From Thermodesulfovibrionia bacterium (GTDB lineage Bacteria; Nitrospirota; Thermodesulfovibrionia; UBA6902): a stretch of DNA of 64,000 nt. Shown in pieces: positions 36,091 to 45,443 of the stretch. The stretch covers positions 172,434 to 236,433 of the forward strand of contig JAUSMY010000030.1 of the NCBI GenBank assembly GCA_030646035.1. Reading direction: 5' to 3'. The notes beneath the pieces were generated by a model. It had not been told where the DNA came from, ran no database searches, and saw only the letters and a program-made list of their open reading frames with translations. Within the stretch, counting starts at the first letter, position 1; each line of letters starts with the position of its first letter. The position numbers were made by a program, and so were the translations under genes.

Positions 36091-37486
36091 GCATGAGAAG
36101 CATAACCCTGTGATCCTTATTGTTGAGGACGAAGAAGGCCTGAACTCCCTCATAAAAAAGGTGCTGAAGAGAGAGGGGTTTGTGACAGAAGGCGTTCTCA
36201 ACGGCGAAGACGCCATCCGCAGGATCAGCGATGACCCTGACGTGATACTACTTCTGGACTTTGTACTTCCTGATATGACAGGAAAAGAGGTCATTGACTC
36301 TCTCGCGAAAAATGGCATCAAAGTCCCTTTCATCATTATGACCGGACATGGTGATGAGAACCTCGCCGTAGATATGATGAAGCTCGGGGCCAAGGACTAT
36401 ATAGTCAAAGGATCAGAACTTGCAGGCATACTCCCTCATGTATTACACAGGGTGGTATATGAAATAGAACAGGAATATAAACTTATTGAAGCTCAAAAAG
36501 CGAACCTTGAAAAACAGGCTGAACTATCAGTGCTCTTCAATGTCTCATCCGCGCTGAGCCAGACCCTGGAGATCAAAAAACTATTTGATATTATCTTCCA
36601 AACGATAGCCGGGCTTGATATGTTCCATATTCAGGAAAAAGGCGGGGTATTCATGGTTGACGGTGACAGGATGACTCTCATTTCTCATGTTGGGCATTCG
36701 GATTCATTCATCGAGTCTCATAAAGGCATGAGAGTAGGCGACTGCCTCTGCGGCCTCGCGGCAAAGACAGGCGAGATAATAATATCCAAAAACTCTCACA
36801 GTGACAGCAGGCATACTATTCAATACCCTGAAATAGCCGCTCACGGGCATATAATAATCCCTTTAAAGGCAAGAGACATAATAGTCGGAGTGCTGTATCT
36901 CTATATGGATGCTGATTTTGATCTGCCTGAGAGCAAATTGCGCCTTCTTGATTCTATCGGAAACCAGATAGGAGTATCCATAGACAATGCAAGACTATAT
37001 GAAGAGACAAAAAAGTCTTCGCTCCATGACCCGCTTACCGGGTTAGCCAACAGGCGGCTGATGCATATCGTCTTCAGCAGGGTCATCGCAGAGGCAAAGA
37101 GAACAGAAAAGCCGTTCTCAGTCATCATGCTGGATATTGACCGCTTCAAGGAATACAATGACACAAAAGGGCACTCGGCAGGCGATAAGCTTCTTGCAGA
37201 ACTTGCAGGCCTGATAATGAAAGAGTCAAGAGAGATAGACCTTGTGGCAAGGTTCGGCGGCGAGGAGTTCCTCCTCATCCTCCCTGATACCAGCCTTGAA
37301 ATGGCATATGAGGCTGCCGAAAGGATAAGAAAGGCTGTTGAGTCAAAAACAGATGTCACCATCAGTCTCGGCGCAACAGCCTATACCAAAGAAACAGTCA
37401 GTGAAGAACATCTCACCAACAAGGCTGACTCCGCATTATACCTCGCCAAAAGAAACGGCAGGAACAGGGTTGAGATGAGCAGGTGA
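36083..37486 (+). CDS. Response regulator diguanylate cyclase (REC-GAF-GGDEF)
   Basis: A 467-residue cytosolic c-di-GMP synthase. The receiver (about 9-125) has ILIVEDEEG and phospho-acceptor Asp59 in LLLDFVLPDMTG. A GAF domain (about 160-300) with VGDCLCGLAAKTGE follows, then GGDEF with loop GGEEF at 392-396 and REID five residues before it as an intact I-site. This is the only phosphorylation-controlled output with an enzymatic domain in the island, so it is the probable end point of at least part of the kinase network. Its GAF-GGDEF half is paralogous to the cyclase at 16127 (both contain the cysteine-bearing GAF and an EETKKSSLHDPLTG joint). It converges on ftsZ, 19 bp away, with no clear terminator. 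Confidence 0.93.
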   Translation: MREHEKHNPVILIVEDEEGLNSLIKKVLKREGFVTEGVLNGEDAIRRISDDPDVILLLDFVLPDMTGKEVIDSLAKNGIKVPFIIMTGHGDENLAVDMMKLGAKDYIVKGSELAGILPHVLHRVVYEIEQEYKLIEAQKANLEKQAELSVLFNVSSALSQTLEIKKLFDIIFQTIAGLDMFHIQEKGGVFMVDGDRMTLISHVGHSDSFIESHKGMRVGDCLCGLAAKTGEIIISKNSHSDSRHTIQYPEIAAHGHIIIPLKARDIIVGVLYLYMDADFDLPESKLRLLDSIGNQIGVSIDNARLYEETKKSSLHDPLTGLANRRLMHIVFSRVIAEAKRTEKPFSVIMLDIDRFKEYNDTKGHSAGDKLLAELAGLIMKESREIDLVARFGGEEFLLILPDTSLEMAYEAAERIRKAVESKTDVTISLGATAYTKETVSEEHLTNKADSALYLAKRNGRNRVEMSR

Positions 37487-37505
37487 ATGGACAGAGGTTC
37501 TTTCT

Positions 37506-38666
37506 TTAAACCTCCCCCTCTTCATCTGCCGCTGATTTACGCATGAATGTAGGCACATCAAGGTCATCCTTCTTGTATATAATATTATCCACATCGTCTG
37601 CAGGAATTATCTTCTTGGACAGGATATTCCCGGAACCCCTCAGGGCTTGGCCCTGGACAGCAGCAGGCCTCCACGTATCGTAAGTGCTCATTGTAGGCTG
37701 TTTCTGCTCTTCAAAATTTGTTGCGATAACAGTTGCGATTATCTCATTTTCAAGGTCAGAGTCAATAACTGAACCGAATATTATCTCAGCATCCTCATGC
37801 ACGACATCCTTTATAAAGCTGGCAACCTCATTTACCTCATGGATAGTAAGTGAAGTCCCTCCTGTTATATTGACAAGCACGCTCTTTGCGCCGTTTATTG
37901 ATGTCTCCTCAAGCAGGGGGCTGTTGATGGCCATCCTTGCCGCCTGCTCAGCCCTCTTCTCTCCGGTCCCGGTGCCTATGCCCATGACCGTCCTTCCGCT
38001 GTTTTGAAGGATCGTCCTGATATCGGCAAAATCTTGATTGATGAGCCCCGGCACGAATATAAGGTCTGTAATGCTCTTGACCGCCTGCCTGAGAACATCA
38101 TTTGAAAGTTCAAGCGCCTTATGCCATGGAGTATCTTTCTCAGAGACACTTATTATCCTGTTATTGTGAATAAGCACTATTGAATCAACATGCTTCTTCA
38201 GCTCCTTTATCCCGTTATCCGCATTCTTCGACCTCTTGCCGCCTTCAAACAAAAACGGCCTTGTAACAACCGCCACGGTCAGTATCCCAAGCTCCCTTGT
38301 CAGCTCGGCAATTACAGGAGCAGCGCCCGTGCCTGTGCCGCCGCCCATGCCTGCGGTTATGAATACCATATCTGCGCCGGTAAGCGCTTCCTCAATAGTG
38401 CTTCTGTCAGCGAGCGCAGCCTCCCTCCCGACCTCAGGGTTTGCGCCTGCGCCAAGCCCTTTTGTCATGGAGCTGCCAATTTGCAGCTTCCTGTGCGCAA
38501 GCGATGACTCAAGTACCTGCGCATCGGTGTTTACAACTATGAACTCCACCCCTTCCAGGCTTGCGGCTATCATGCTGTTTACGGCATTGCCTCCGGCTCC
38601 GCCTACACCTATGACCTTGATCTTGGCATTGCTGTTCTGAACCTCATCCATCTGAAAAATCTTCAT
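37506..38666 (-). CDS. ftsZ: Cell division protein FtsZ
   Basis: A tubulin-like GTPase that forms the Z ring. The 386 residues show the nucleotide-binding segment VIGVGGAGGNAVNSMI, tubulin signature GGGTGTGAAPVIAE, the T7 catalytic loop region SDLENEIIATVIATNF and a C-terminal conserved peptide DVPTFMRK that binds FtsA and other partners. The ATG at 38666 is preceded by AAAGGAGAGG, a strong ribosome site. Here ftsZ is separated from ftsA by a 254-bp gap filled with repeats, which is unusual, as the two are normally adjacent, so separate transcription or mRNA processing is possible. Confidence 0.98.
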   Translation of the reverse strand: MKIFQMDEVQNSNAKIKVIGVGGAGGNAVNSMIAASLEGVEFIVVNTDAQVLESSLAHRKLQIGSSMTKGLGAGANPEVGREAALADRSTIEEALTGADMVFITAGMGGGTGTGAAPVIAELTRELGILTVAVVTRPFLFEGGKRSKNADNGIKELKKHVDSIVLIHNNRIISVSEKDTPWHKALELSNDVLRQAVKSITDLIFVPGLINQDFADIRTILQNSGRTVMGIGTGTGEKRAEQAARMAINSPLLEETSINGAKSVLVNITGGTSLTIHEVNEVASFIKDVVHEDAEIIFGSVIDSDLENEIIATVIATNFEEQKQPTMSTYDTWRPAAVQGQALRGSGNILSKKIIPADDVDNIIYKKDDLDVPTFMRKSAADEEGEV

Positions 38667-38734
38667 CGCCCTCTCCTTTAAAATTTATATTAAGATTGAA
38701 TATTGAAAAAATAGCCTGTTAATAATATAAATAA

Positions 38735-38902
38735 TTGTCATTCTGGCGGCTCCGCCAGCCTACTGTTGGCTTGTCAGAAATCTTCCCCTCTAATAAGAGG
38801 GGTTAGGGGTGTGTTTTATCTCAACATCCCCCTGTATCCCCCTTTTCTAAGGGGGAATTAAAAAACTCTGGATTCCCGCTCAAAAGACTGCGGGAATGAC
38901 AA
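38735..38902. repeat. Composite repeat in the ftsA-ftsZ gap, with 9-bp terminal inverted repeats
   Basis: The unit is bounded by TTGTCATTC (38735-38743) and GAATGACAA (38894-38902). Inside are a GGCGGCTCCGCC hairpin, half of an AACACACCCC-type element (CCCCTC/GAGGGG hairpin at 38785-38802, then GGGGTGTGTT at 38806-38815), a CCCCCTT/AAGGGGG hairpin and a CCCGC/GCGGG hairpin near the right end. It looks like several small palindromic elements inserted into one another. No gene is visible in this gap. Confidence 0.75.
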
Positions 38903-38920
38903 ACAATTCGATTTCATTAT

Positions 38921-40135
38921 TTAAAGATGAAGCGTCTCTCTCGCCCAGTTTATCACCCTGGATATGCCCCACCTTGAGTGTTTTTCATTCTCTGCCCTCA
39001 TCTCCCGCGCGCCATAGAGTAAAAGGCCCACGCCTGTAGCATACATAGGGCTTGAGATGTCATCAGTTATCCCTTCTATCCCAGCAGGCGTGCCTATCCT
39101 CACCGGCATATCAAGGATATTCTCTGCCATTACATCCATCCCTTCCATCATGGCAGAGCCTCCGGTGAGCACGGCTCCGGATGAGAGCAGGCCGTCAAAG
39201 CCGCTGGCTCTTATCTCATCCTTTATAAGTTTAAAAAGCTCCACAGCGCGGGGCTGGATTATCTCTATCAGAAGGTGTCTCGGCACACTCTTCGCCTGCC
39301 TGTCGCCTGAATAAGCTATCTCTATCTCCTCATCATCAGAAACCATGGATATCATCGTGCAGCCGAACTCTTTCTTTATCTTCTCCGCCTCGGGCGCAGG
39401 AGTTCTCAGCCCGATGGCTATATCATTGGTAAAGTTGTTTCCGCCTACAGGTACCACAGAGGTGTGGCAGAGCAGCCCTTCATGGAATATCGCGATCTCG
39501 GTTGTGCCGCCGCCTATGTCTATCACAGCGGTGCCGAGCGATCTTTCATCATCAGTGATCACAGCCTCTGCTGTTGCAAAAGGCTTAAGCACAATATCAG
39601 TGACCTCAAGCCCCGCCTTCTCGCACGTCTTAACAAAATTCTGAACAAATGTGGCTGAACCTGTGATTATCCTTACATCCGCCTCAAGCCTTACCCCTCC
39701 CATCCCTCTGGGGTCTGTTATGCCGTTCTGCCCGTTGATGCTGAAGCCCACGGGTATCACCTGCAGCACTTCCCTGTCAAAAGGAATTGCCACAGCCCTT
39801 GCTGCGTCTATGACGCTGTCAACATCTCTCTGTCCTATCTCCTCTTTCGAAAGCGCTATCACACCGTGGCTTGAAAGGCTGCTTATATGCTCTCCGCCGA
39901 TCCCCAGATAGACCGCATTGATCTCAATGCCGGTCACAGCCTCAGCCTCTCTGACAGCCTCTTTTACAGATTCAACCGCATCCTCGATATTTATTATTGC
40001 GCCCTTCCTCAGCCCTTTTGAATGGGAGCTGCCGCGGCCGATTATATGAAGTCCTGCCTCTCCTATCTCGCCTACGATCACGGATGTCTTTACAGTGCCT
40101 ATATCAAGGCTTACTATGAGTCTGCCTTTTTTCAT
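38921..40135 (-). CDS. ftsA: Cell division protein FtsA
   Basis: An actin-like ATPase that anchors FtsZ to the membrane and recruits later division proteins. The 404 residues begin with phosphate-1 motif VSLDIGTVKTSVIVGE, followed by the 1C domain with EAEAVTG and YLGIGGEHI, phosphate-2 VIDIGGGTTEIAIF and the adenosine loop VLTGGSAMMEGM. The C-terminus (WARETLHL) is a plausible amphipathic membrane-targeting helix. It overlaps the ftsQ stop by 4 bp. The product works with FtsZ, encoded after the repeat-filled gap. Confidence 0.97.
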   Translation of the reverse strand: MKKGRLIVSLDIGTVKTSVIVGEIGEAGLHIIGRGSSHSKGLRKGAIINIEDAVESVKEAVREAEAVTGIEINAVYLGIGGEHISSLSSHGVIALSKEEIGQRDVDSVIDAARAVAIPFDREVLQVIPVGFSINGQNGITDPRGMGGVRLEADVRIITGSATFVQNFVKTCEKAGLEVTDIVLKPFATAEAVITDDERSLGTAVIDIGGGTTEIAIFHEGLLCHTSVVPVGGNNFTNDIAIGLRTPAPEAEKIKKEFGCTMISMVSDDEEIEIAYSGDRQAKSVPRHLLIEIIQPRAVELFKLIKDEIRASGFDGLLSSGAVLTGGSAMMEGMDVMAENILDMPVRIGTPAGIEGITDDISSPMYATGVGLLLYGAREMRAENEKHSRWGISRVINWARETLHL

Positions 40136-41034
40136 GATCTCTTTTTCACCTTCTTCTTAGTCTTGACTGCTGCTTTCTTCTTTGCCGTCTTGACCGGCAC
40201 ATCCTTCTTCACCATCTGAACGGCCGCATCCTTTTTTACCGTCTCGGCTGTTTCTTCCTTCTTCACGGGCTTGACTGCCTCTTCTTTTTTTACGGGCTGG
40301 ACTATCACATCATCAAACCTGAGGTCAACGTACTCGACAGCTGTCTCCATCTTTCGTATCTCAGGCTCCAGCGACTTCCACTTATCAAACTTCTCAGTAT
40401 ATTTTCCATACCCGACCTTCAGCATATCGCCGTCTATCTTCATGGCAAGGCCGTATGATTCAAGCCATATCTCGATCGACTCCTTGCCCTCAAGCCTCTT
40501 CTTTTCCGAAAGGACATCCACGAGGTCCAGAGCCTCTATTATTGCTTCCTTATTTATCAGCGGGTCAATATCCTTTATCACAGGAAGGAACGGGGTGCCT
40601 TCGCCGCTGATCTTATCGAGCACCTCGCCTCTTGCGTCAACAAGAGAGGTCTCCCCGCGGAGTGAAAGCAGCGCCTTTGGTGTAGACTCCTCTATGATCA
40701 AGGAGACCGTATCAGGGAACTCTTTTCTCATGGAGATACCCTTTATCCAGAAATTTTTCTTAGCGCTCTTCTCAACATCCTTAAAAGAGAGTTCCAGAAG
40801 GCTCTCACCGCGCCTTATGCCTGAACTCTTGATCACATCCTGATTCTCAAGATGATGGTTTCCTGAGACAATAATATTACTTACAGTAAAGGCATTTGCC
40901 GCAAGCTTCAATCCCAATCCTATGACTGCTATAAGTATGACTGCCGCAAAAAAGATCATGCCCTTCCTCAGAAAGATGGATGCCTTTTCTCCGCGCCGGT
41001 ATGCCGCCCTCTTATTGTTTTTATTTTGCCGCAA
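40132..41034 (-). CDS. ftsQ: Cell division protein FtsQ (DivIB), with lysine-rich tail
   Basis: A bitopic divisome protein of 300 residues linking early and late division proteins. A basic cytoplasmic N-terminus is followed by one span (about 25-46, [20 protein letters not shown]), a POTRA domain (about 50-120; [18 protein letters not shown]) and the beta domain. The last 55 residues are an unusual low-complexity tail made of VKK-type repeats ([17 protein letters not shown] and similar), ending in a run of Lys/Arg, and predicted to lie in the periplasm. Ordinary FtsQ proteins have no such tail. The start overlaps the ddl end by 14 bp and the stop overlaps ftsA by 4 bp. Confidence 0.93.
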   Translation of the reverse strand: MRQNKNNKRAAYRRGEKASIFLRKGMIFFAAVILIAVIGLGLKLAANAFTVSNIIVSGNHHLENQDVIKSSGIRRGESLLELSFKDVEKSAKKNFWIKGISMRKEFPDTVSLIIEESTPKALLSLRGETSLVDARGEVLDKISGEGTPFLPVIKDIDPLINKEAIIEALDLVDVLSEKKRLEGKESIEIWLESYGLAMKIDGDMLKVGYGKYTEKFDKWKSLEPEIRKMETAVEYVDLRFDDVIVQPVKKEEAVKPVKKEETAETVKKDAAVQMVKKDVPVKTAKKKAAVKTKKKVKKRS

Positions 41035-41959
41035 TCGCTATTATCTCCTCTATTAATTCCTTGAAGCTTATCCCTGCGGACTGCGCTATCTTCGGAAGCA
41101 GGCTCGTTGAGGTCATGCCCGGAAGCGTATTCACCTCAAGTATATGCGGCGTTCCTTCAGCATCCACGATAAAGTCCACCCTGCTGGCGCCTGAACAGCC
41201 CAGCGCATTGTGCGCCTGAAGCGCCTTATTCTTCAGGTCGCTGTAGATCGCATCGTCTATCTGCGGCGGGATTATATACTCTGTAAGTCCTGATGTGTAC
41301 TTTGCCTCATAATTATAAAATTCCAGCGACGGCCTTACCTCAACACCGCCAAGCGCCCTGTCGCCGAGCACCCCGATATGTATCTCTTTGCCGCTTATGA
41401 ACCTCTCTATGAGAACTCTATCGCCGAGTGCAAATGCCTTCTGAACCGCAGGCATGAGCTGTGCCTCTTCTTTAACAATCGTAACTCCTATGCTTGAGCC
41501 TTCTGAAGCAGGCTTCACTACCCACGGAAGCGGAAATCCTATCTTCGGCGGTTCAGCAGCTGACTTGCCCTTCTTTCCCTTTGGAATTCCGACTGCCATA
41601 AATTCAGCCACAGGAAGTCCGTGATACATGAATATCTTTTTTGACGCCTCTTTATCCATGGCTAATGCCGAGGCCAGAACGCCGGAACCTGTATAAGGTA
41701 TTCCCAGCACCTCGAGCATCCCCTGTATCGCCCCGTTCTCTCCTATGCCGCCGTGAAGCGCGAGAAAGGCGAGCTTGATCTTGTCTTTTTTAAGCACAGC
41801 AGCTATGTCCCTGTTCACATCAACAGGCACGCAGGCATAGCCGAGCTCCTGAAGGGATTGATACACCGCAAGCCCGGTGCGCATCGAGATCTCGCGCTCA
41901 GATGAAAAACCTCCCATCAATACCCCTATCTTCTTCGTTGTGACCGGCTTCTTTGTCAT
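41021..41959 (-). CDS. ddl: D-alanine--D-alanine ligase
   Basis: An ATP-grasp enzyme of 312 residues that joins two D-alanines for the pentapeptide end. Characteristic parts are [17 protein letters not shown] near the N-terminus, [35 protein letters not shown] (ATP-binding), [15 protein letters not shown] and the metal-binding [11 protein letters not shown] small lysine-rich insertion ([14 protein letters not shown], about 128-141) between the N-terminal and central parts is longer than usual. It lies 32 bp after murB and overlaps ftsQ, in the normal dcw place. Confidence 0.97.
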   Translation of the reverse strand: MTKKPVTTKKIGVLMGGFSSEREISMRTGLAVYQSLQELGYACVPVDVNRDIAAVLKKDKIKLAFLALHGGIGENGAIQGMLEVLGIPYTGSGVLASALAMDKEASKKIFMYHGLPVAEFMAVGIPKGKKGKSAAEPPKIGFPLPWVVKPASEGSSIGVTIVKEEAQLMPAVQKAFALGDRVLIERFISGKEIHIGVLGDRALGGVEVRPSLEFYNYEAKYTSGLTEYIIPPQIDDAIYSDLKNKALQAHNALGCSGASRVDFIVDAEGTPHILEVNTLPGMTSTSLLPKIAQSAGISFKELIEEIIAIAAK

Positions 41960-41991
41960 TGTATGCTCCTGCCTTTCATTTATTATTAATT

Positions 41992-42951
41992 TTAATTCTT
42001 ACCTATTATCTTTATCTCAGGTTCAAGCGTGATGCCGCTGTGTTCCTGAACCTTATCCCTCACCATATCCATAAGCTTGATAAAATCTTTGCTCTTGGCG
42101 TTCCCTCTGTTTATCAGATAATTTGCATGCAGCCAGCTCACCTCTGCATCGCCTGACCTCATGCCCTTGCAGCCCGCGAGCTCTATCAGCCTTCCGGCAC
42201 TCTGTGCCTCAGGGTTCTTGAATACGCATCCTGCCGAAGGCTCTCCAAGCGGCTGTGTCAGCCTCTTCTTCTGCAGGCACTCGCTTACCTTATTCTGAAC
42301 CTCTTCGGCATCTGCCTTTCTGAGTTTGATATTCGCGCTCAGGATTGCAAGTCCTTCCGGAAGATTGGAGTTCCTGTATGAAAATCTCAGGTTCTCCATC
42401 TTAAGTATAGCTATCTTGCCGTACCTGTTCATTATCGCGATGGAGACTATAACATCTTTTATCTCAACACCGAAAGAGCCTGCATTCATATAGACCGCCC
42501 CTCCGAATGAGCCTGGTATTCCTGCAAGAGCCTCTATGCCTGAGTATCCTTTTTCTTTTGTAAAATTTATCAGCTTTCCAAGCGATACGCCTGCGCCGAT
42601 AAAGAGTGTAACGCTATCATCAGTTTCTTCCGCTATCCTGACCTGGTTAAACGCATCCAATGATATCGCTATGCCGTCAACACCGCCATCCTTTACAAGC
42701 AGGTTCGTGCCTGCACCTATCATAAATACAGGGACATCCTCTTCTGCTGCCGCTGTAAGTATGTTCTGCAGCGACATCGGGTCTTCAGGAAAGACGAGCA
42801 TCGAAACAGGCCCGCCTATCTTTAAAGAGGTATGTTTTGATAATGGTTCATTCATCATTATCTCTCCACTGACAGTCTCCCTGATCCTCGCTGACAACTT
42901 CTCCAGCTTGTCACTGAAGCCGCTGCCTTCATCTTCAGCCTGTCCTTTCAA
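41992..42951 (-). CDS. murB: UDP-N-acetylenolpyruvoylglucosamine reductase MurB
   Basis: A FAD- and NADPH-dependent enzyme of 319 residues that reduces UDP-GlcNAc-enolpyruvate to UDP-MurNAc. The FAD-binding stretch is [16 protein letters not shown] and [27 protein letters not shown] is the family signature, and the C-terminal domain has [10 protein letters not shown] and LEPEIKIIG. The residue at the usual catalytic serine position (SAGSVFKNP in most) is Cys242 here, a known alternative proton donor in some MurB proteins. The shorter type II domain layout is likely. It overlaps murC by 4 bp and is probably translated with it. Confidence 0.96.
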   Translation of the reverse strand: MKGQAEDEGSGFSDKLEKLSARIRETVSGEIMMNEPLSKHTSLKIGGPVSMLVFPEDPMSLQNILTAAAEEDVPVFMIGAGTNLLVKDGGVDGIAISLDAFNQVRIAEETDDSVTLFIGAGVSLGKLINFTKEKGYSGIEALAGIPGSFGGAVYMNAGSFGVEIKDVIVSIAIMNRYGKIAILKMENLRFSYRNSNLPEGLAILSANIKLRKADAEEVQNKVSECLQKKRLTQPLGEPSAGCVFKNPEAQSAGRLIELAGCKGMRSGDAEVSWLHANYLINRGNAKSKDFIKLMDMVRDKVQEHSGITLEPEIKIIGKN

Positions 42952-44327
42952 ATCTTAAGCCTCAGGAACTCCTCGCCCAGCTTCCATACATCGCCCGCTC
43001 CGAGAGTTAATAAAATATCACCTGCCCTGAGTTCTTCTATGAGGCGGGCTGCTGCCTCATCTTTCTTATTTATATGATCAATATCTTTTCCAGAAACTTT
43101 TATGCGGCTGCAGAGCGCTTCTGAGTTAACGCCTTCAATAGGCTTCTCTCCCGCAGGATATATATCCATCAGCATCACCTTGTCGGCATAAGCAAACGCG
43201 GCTGTAAACTCCTGGAAGAGATCCCGCGTCCTTGAATACCTGTGCGGCTGGAAAAGCACGACCAGCCTTCCTTTGTCCTTCGCCTGGATCATAGCTTCTT
43301 TGATCGCCTTTAATGTCGCCTTAATTTCTTCAGGGTGATGGCCGTAATCATCTATTACCCTTATGCCGCAGGCCTCGCCCTTCTGCTCAAACCTTCTCTT
43401 GACTCCGCTGAACTCTCTGAGCGATTCTTTTACTGTATCCATCTCTATCTCAAGTTCATTTGCAACAGCTATCGCAGCCAGGCAGTTTGATACATTGTGG
43501 TTACCGATAAGAGGCACATCAAAGATGCCAAGCGACTCTCCGTTGAGCACAGCCTCGAACTTTGTCCTGAAGCCATGTGTGCCGATATTGCGAGCAACAA
43601 GGTCCAGCCCATCGCTTATGCCGTATGTTATGAACCTTCTCTGCACTTTGGGCAGCAGGTCATTAATATATGCATTGTCTCCGCACAGGATATTGAGCCC
43701 GTAAAAAGGCACCTTGTTTATGAATGAGAGGAACGCGGTAGTGAGTTCCACCATGTCTTTGTAAAAGTCCATGTGCTCCCGGTCTATATTCGTGACAACT
43801 CCTATGGTCGGGCTGAGCTTCAGAAAAGAGCCGTCGCTCTCGTCAGCCTCTGCAACAAGAAAATCGCCCTGCCCGAGCTTTGCGTTGCTCCCCAATCCCT
43901 TAAGTTTCCCGCCTATCACAACGGTCGGGTCAAGCCCGCCGGATGCAAGCACGCTTGCTACGAGTGATGTAACCGTTGTCTTGCCGTGAGCGCCTGCTAT
44001 AAGCACCCCGTATTTGAGCCTTGCGAGCTCGGCAAGCATCTCAGCCCTCGGGATAACAGGGATTGCCCGCTCCCTTGCAGCCATGACCTCAGGATTTGCT
44101 GATGAGACAGCGGAAGAGATGACAACAACATGCGCGTCCTTTATGTTCTCGGCATTATGCCCGACGTTAATATGTATCCCCAGGCTCTCAAGCCTTCTGG
44201 TGGTCTCAGACCCTTTCAGGTCAGAGCCTGTGACCTCATAGCCGAGGTTGTTAAGCACCTCAGCTATCCCGCTCATGCCGATGCCGCCTATGCCTACAAA
44301 ATGTATCCTCTCAAAACGTTTATACAT
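42948..44327 (-). CDS. murC: UDP-N-acetylmuramate--L-alanine ligase MurC
   Basis: A 459-residue Mur ligase adding L-Ala to UDP-MurNAc with ATP. The N-terminal domain begins [18 protein letters not shown], typical for MurC; the ATP loop is [13 protein letters not shown] near residues 109-121; the central domain has [10 protein letters not shown] and [10 protein letters not shown]; the C-terminal domain contains [14 protein letters not shown] and FQPHRYSRT. All conserved catalytic residues appear present. It lies 24 bp after murG, with a short AT-rich spacer, and overlaps murB by 4 bp. Confidence 0.98.
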   Translation of the reverse strand: MYKRFERIHFVGIGGIGMSGIAEVLNNLGYEVTGSDLKGSETTRRLESLGIHINVGHNAENIKDAHVVVISSAVSSANPEVMAARERAIPVIPRAEMLAELARLKYGVLIAGAHGKTTVTSLVASVLASGGLDPTVVIGGKLKGLGSNAKLGQGDFLVAEADESDGSFLKLSPTIGVVTNIDREHMDFYKDMVELTTAFLSFINKVPFYGLNILCGDNAYINDLLPKVQRRFITYGISDGLDLVARNIGTHGFRTKFEAVLNGESLGIFDVPLIGNHNVSNCLAAIAVANELEIEMDTVKESLREFSGVKRRFEQKGEACGIRVIDDYGHHPEEIKATLKAIKEAMIQAKDKGRLVVLFQPHRYSRTRDLFQEFTAAFAYADKVMLMDIYPAGEKPIEGVNSEALCSRIKVSGKDIDHINKKDEAAARLIEELRAGDILLTLGAGDVWKLGEEFLRLKI

Positions 44328-44351
44328 GCTTTATATTCCGTATCTGTGCCC

Positions 44352-45443
44352 TCATTTTTTTATCAGCCCCATCATATGCTCTATTATCTTCTTTACGGCA
44401 TCAGGCTCTCCAAGTGAAATTATCGTCCGCTCCATCTCGCCGATAGCATCCGGACTGTCCAGCAGGCGGATGATCATATCGGAAAGCGTCTTGCCGTTGA
44501 GCTCCTCGTCAATTATCATCTGCGCCGCTCCCATATCCAGAAGCTTTCTGGCATTTGATTCCTGATGCTTGCCTGCTGCGAACGGGTAAGGAACGAGTAT
44601 CGCAGCCTTTCCGCATGCCGCCAGCTCTGCAAGCGTGGTCGCGCCTGCCCTTGAGATTATAAGGTCAGCAACAGCATACGCGTCAGCCATCTCATGTGCA
44701 AAAGAGATCACAGTCCCCTTGAAGCCCTGAGAGAGATATGCCTCTCTCACAGGCACAAGGTCAGCCTCTCCGGTCTGATGGAGAAACTGTACCTTATCTT
44801 TATACGCATCAAAGTATCTCAGCGCCTCGGTCACAGCTTTATTGATATGCCGTGCGCCTGAACTGCCGCCGAATATAAATATTGTGAAGAGGTCTTTATC
44901 AAGAGAGAACCTCTCATACCCCCTCTCCCTGTCGCCGTTCAGTATCTCCTCTCTTACAGGGTTGCCTGTAAGGAACGTCTTTTCACTCGGAAAAGAGGAT
45001 ATTGATTCATGGTATGTAACAGCTACCGTATCCACATATTTCCCGAGTATCCTGTTCGTAAGTCCCGGCACAGTGTTCTGCTCATGTATCATCGTAGGTA
45101 TCTTCATCCATACCGCGCTCAATATCAAAGGGCCTGAAGAATAACCGCCTACGCCAAAGGCAAGGTCAGGCTTTATCTCCTTCAGTATCTCAAAAGAATC
45201 CCTGAAAGAGTGCGGGATCTTCATAGCTGATTTCAGTGTTCCAATAATGCCTTTTCCCACCAGGCCTTCTGACCTGATAAACCTCAGGTCAAAACCCTCT
45301 TTGGGTATTATTTTGTTCTCAATGCCCTTTGTCGACCCGACAAATACAACATCAGCTCCGGGGATCTTCTTCAGCGCCTTGGCAACCGCAAGGCCGGGAA
45401 AGAGATGCCCGCCAGTGCCGCCTCCCGCGATAACAATCTTCAT
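44352..45443 (-). CDS. murG: MurG N-acetylglucosaminyltransferase
   Basis: A GT-B glycosyltransferase of 363 residues converting lipid I to lipid II on the inner face of the membrane. The N-terminal loop GGGTGGHLFPGLAVA, the HEQNTVPGLTNR segment and the C-terminal donor-binding FGGSSGARHINK and SRAGATTLAELAACGKAAILVP are all present and in order. It overlaps ftsW by 4 bp. Confidence 0.98.
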   Translation of the reverse strand: MKIVIAGGGTGGHLFPGLAVAKALKKIPGADVVFVGSTKGIENKIIPKEGFDLRFIRSEGLVGKGIIGTLKSAMKIPHSFRDSFEILKEIKPDLAFGVGGYSSGPLILSAVWMKIPTMIHEQNTVPGLTNRILGKYVDTVAVTYHESISSFPSEKTFLTGNPVREEILNGDRERGYERFSLDKDLFTIFIFGGSSGARHINKAVTEALRYFDAYKDKVQFLHQTGEADLVPVREAYLSQGFKGTVISFAHEMADAYAVADLIISRAGATTLAELAACGKAAILVPYPFAAGKHQESNARKLLDMGAAQMIIDEELNGKTLSDMIIRLLDSPDAIGEMERTIISLGEPDAVKKIIEHMMGLIKK

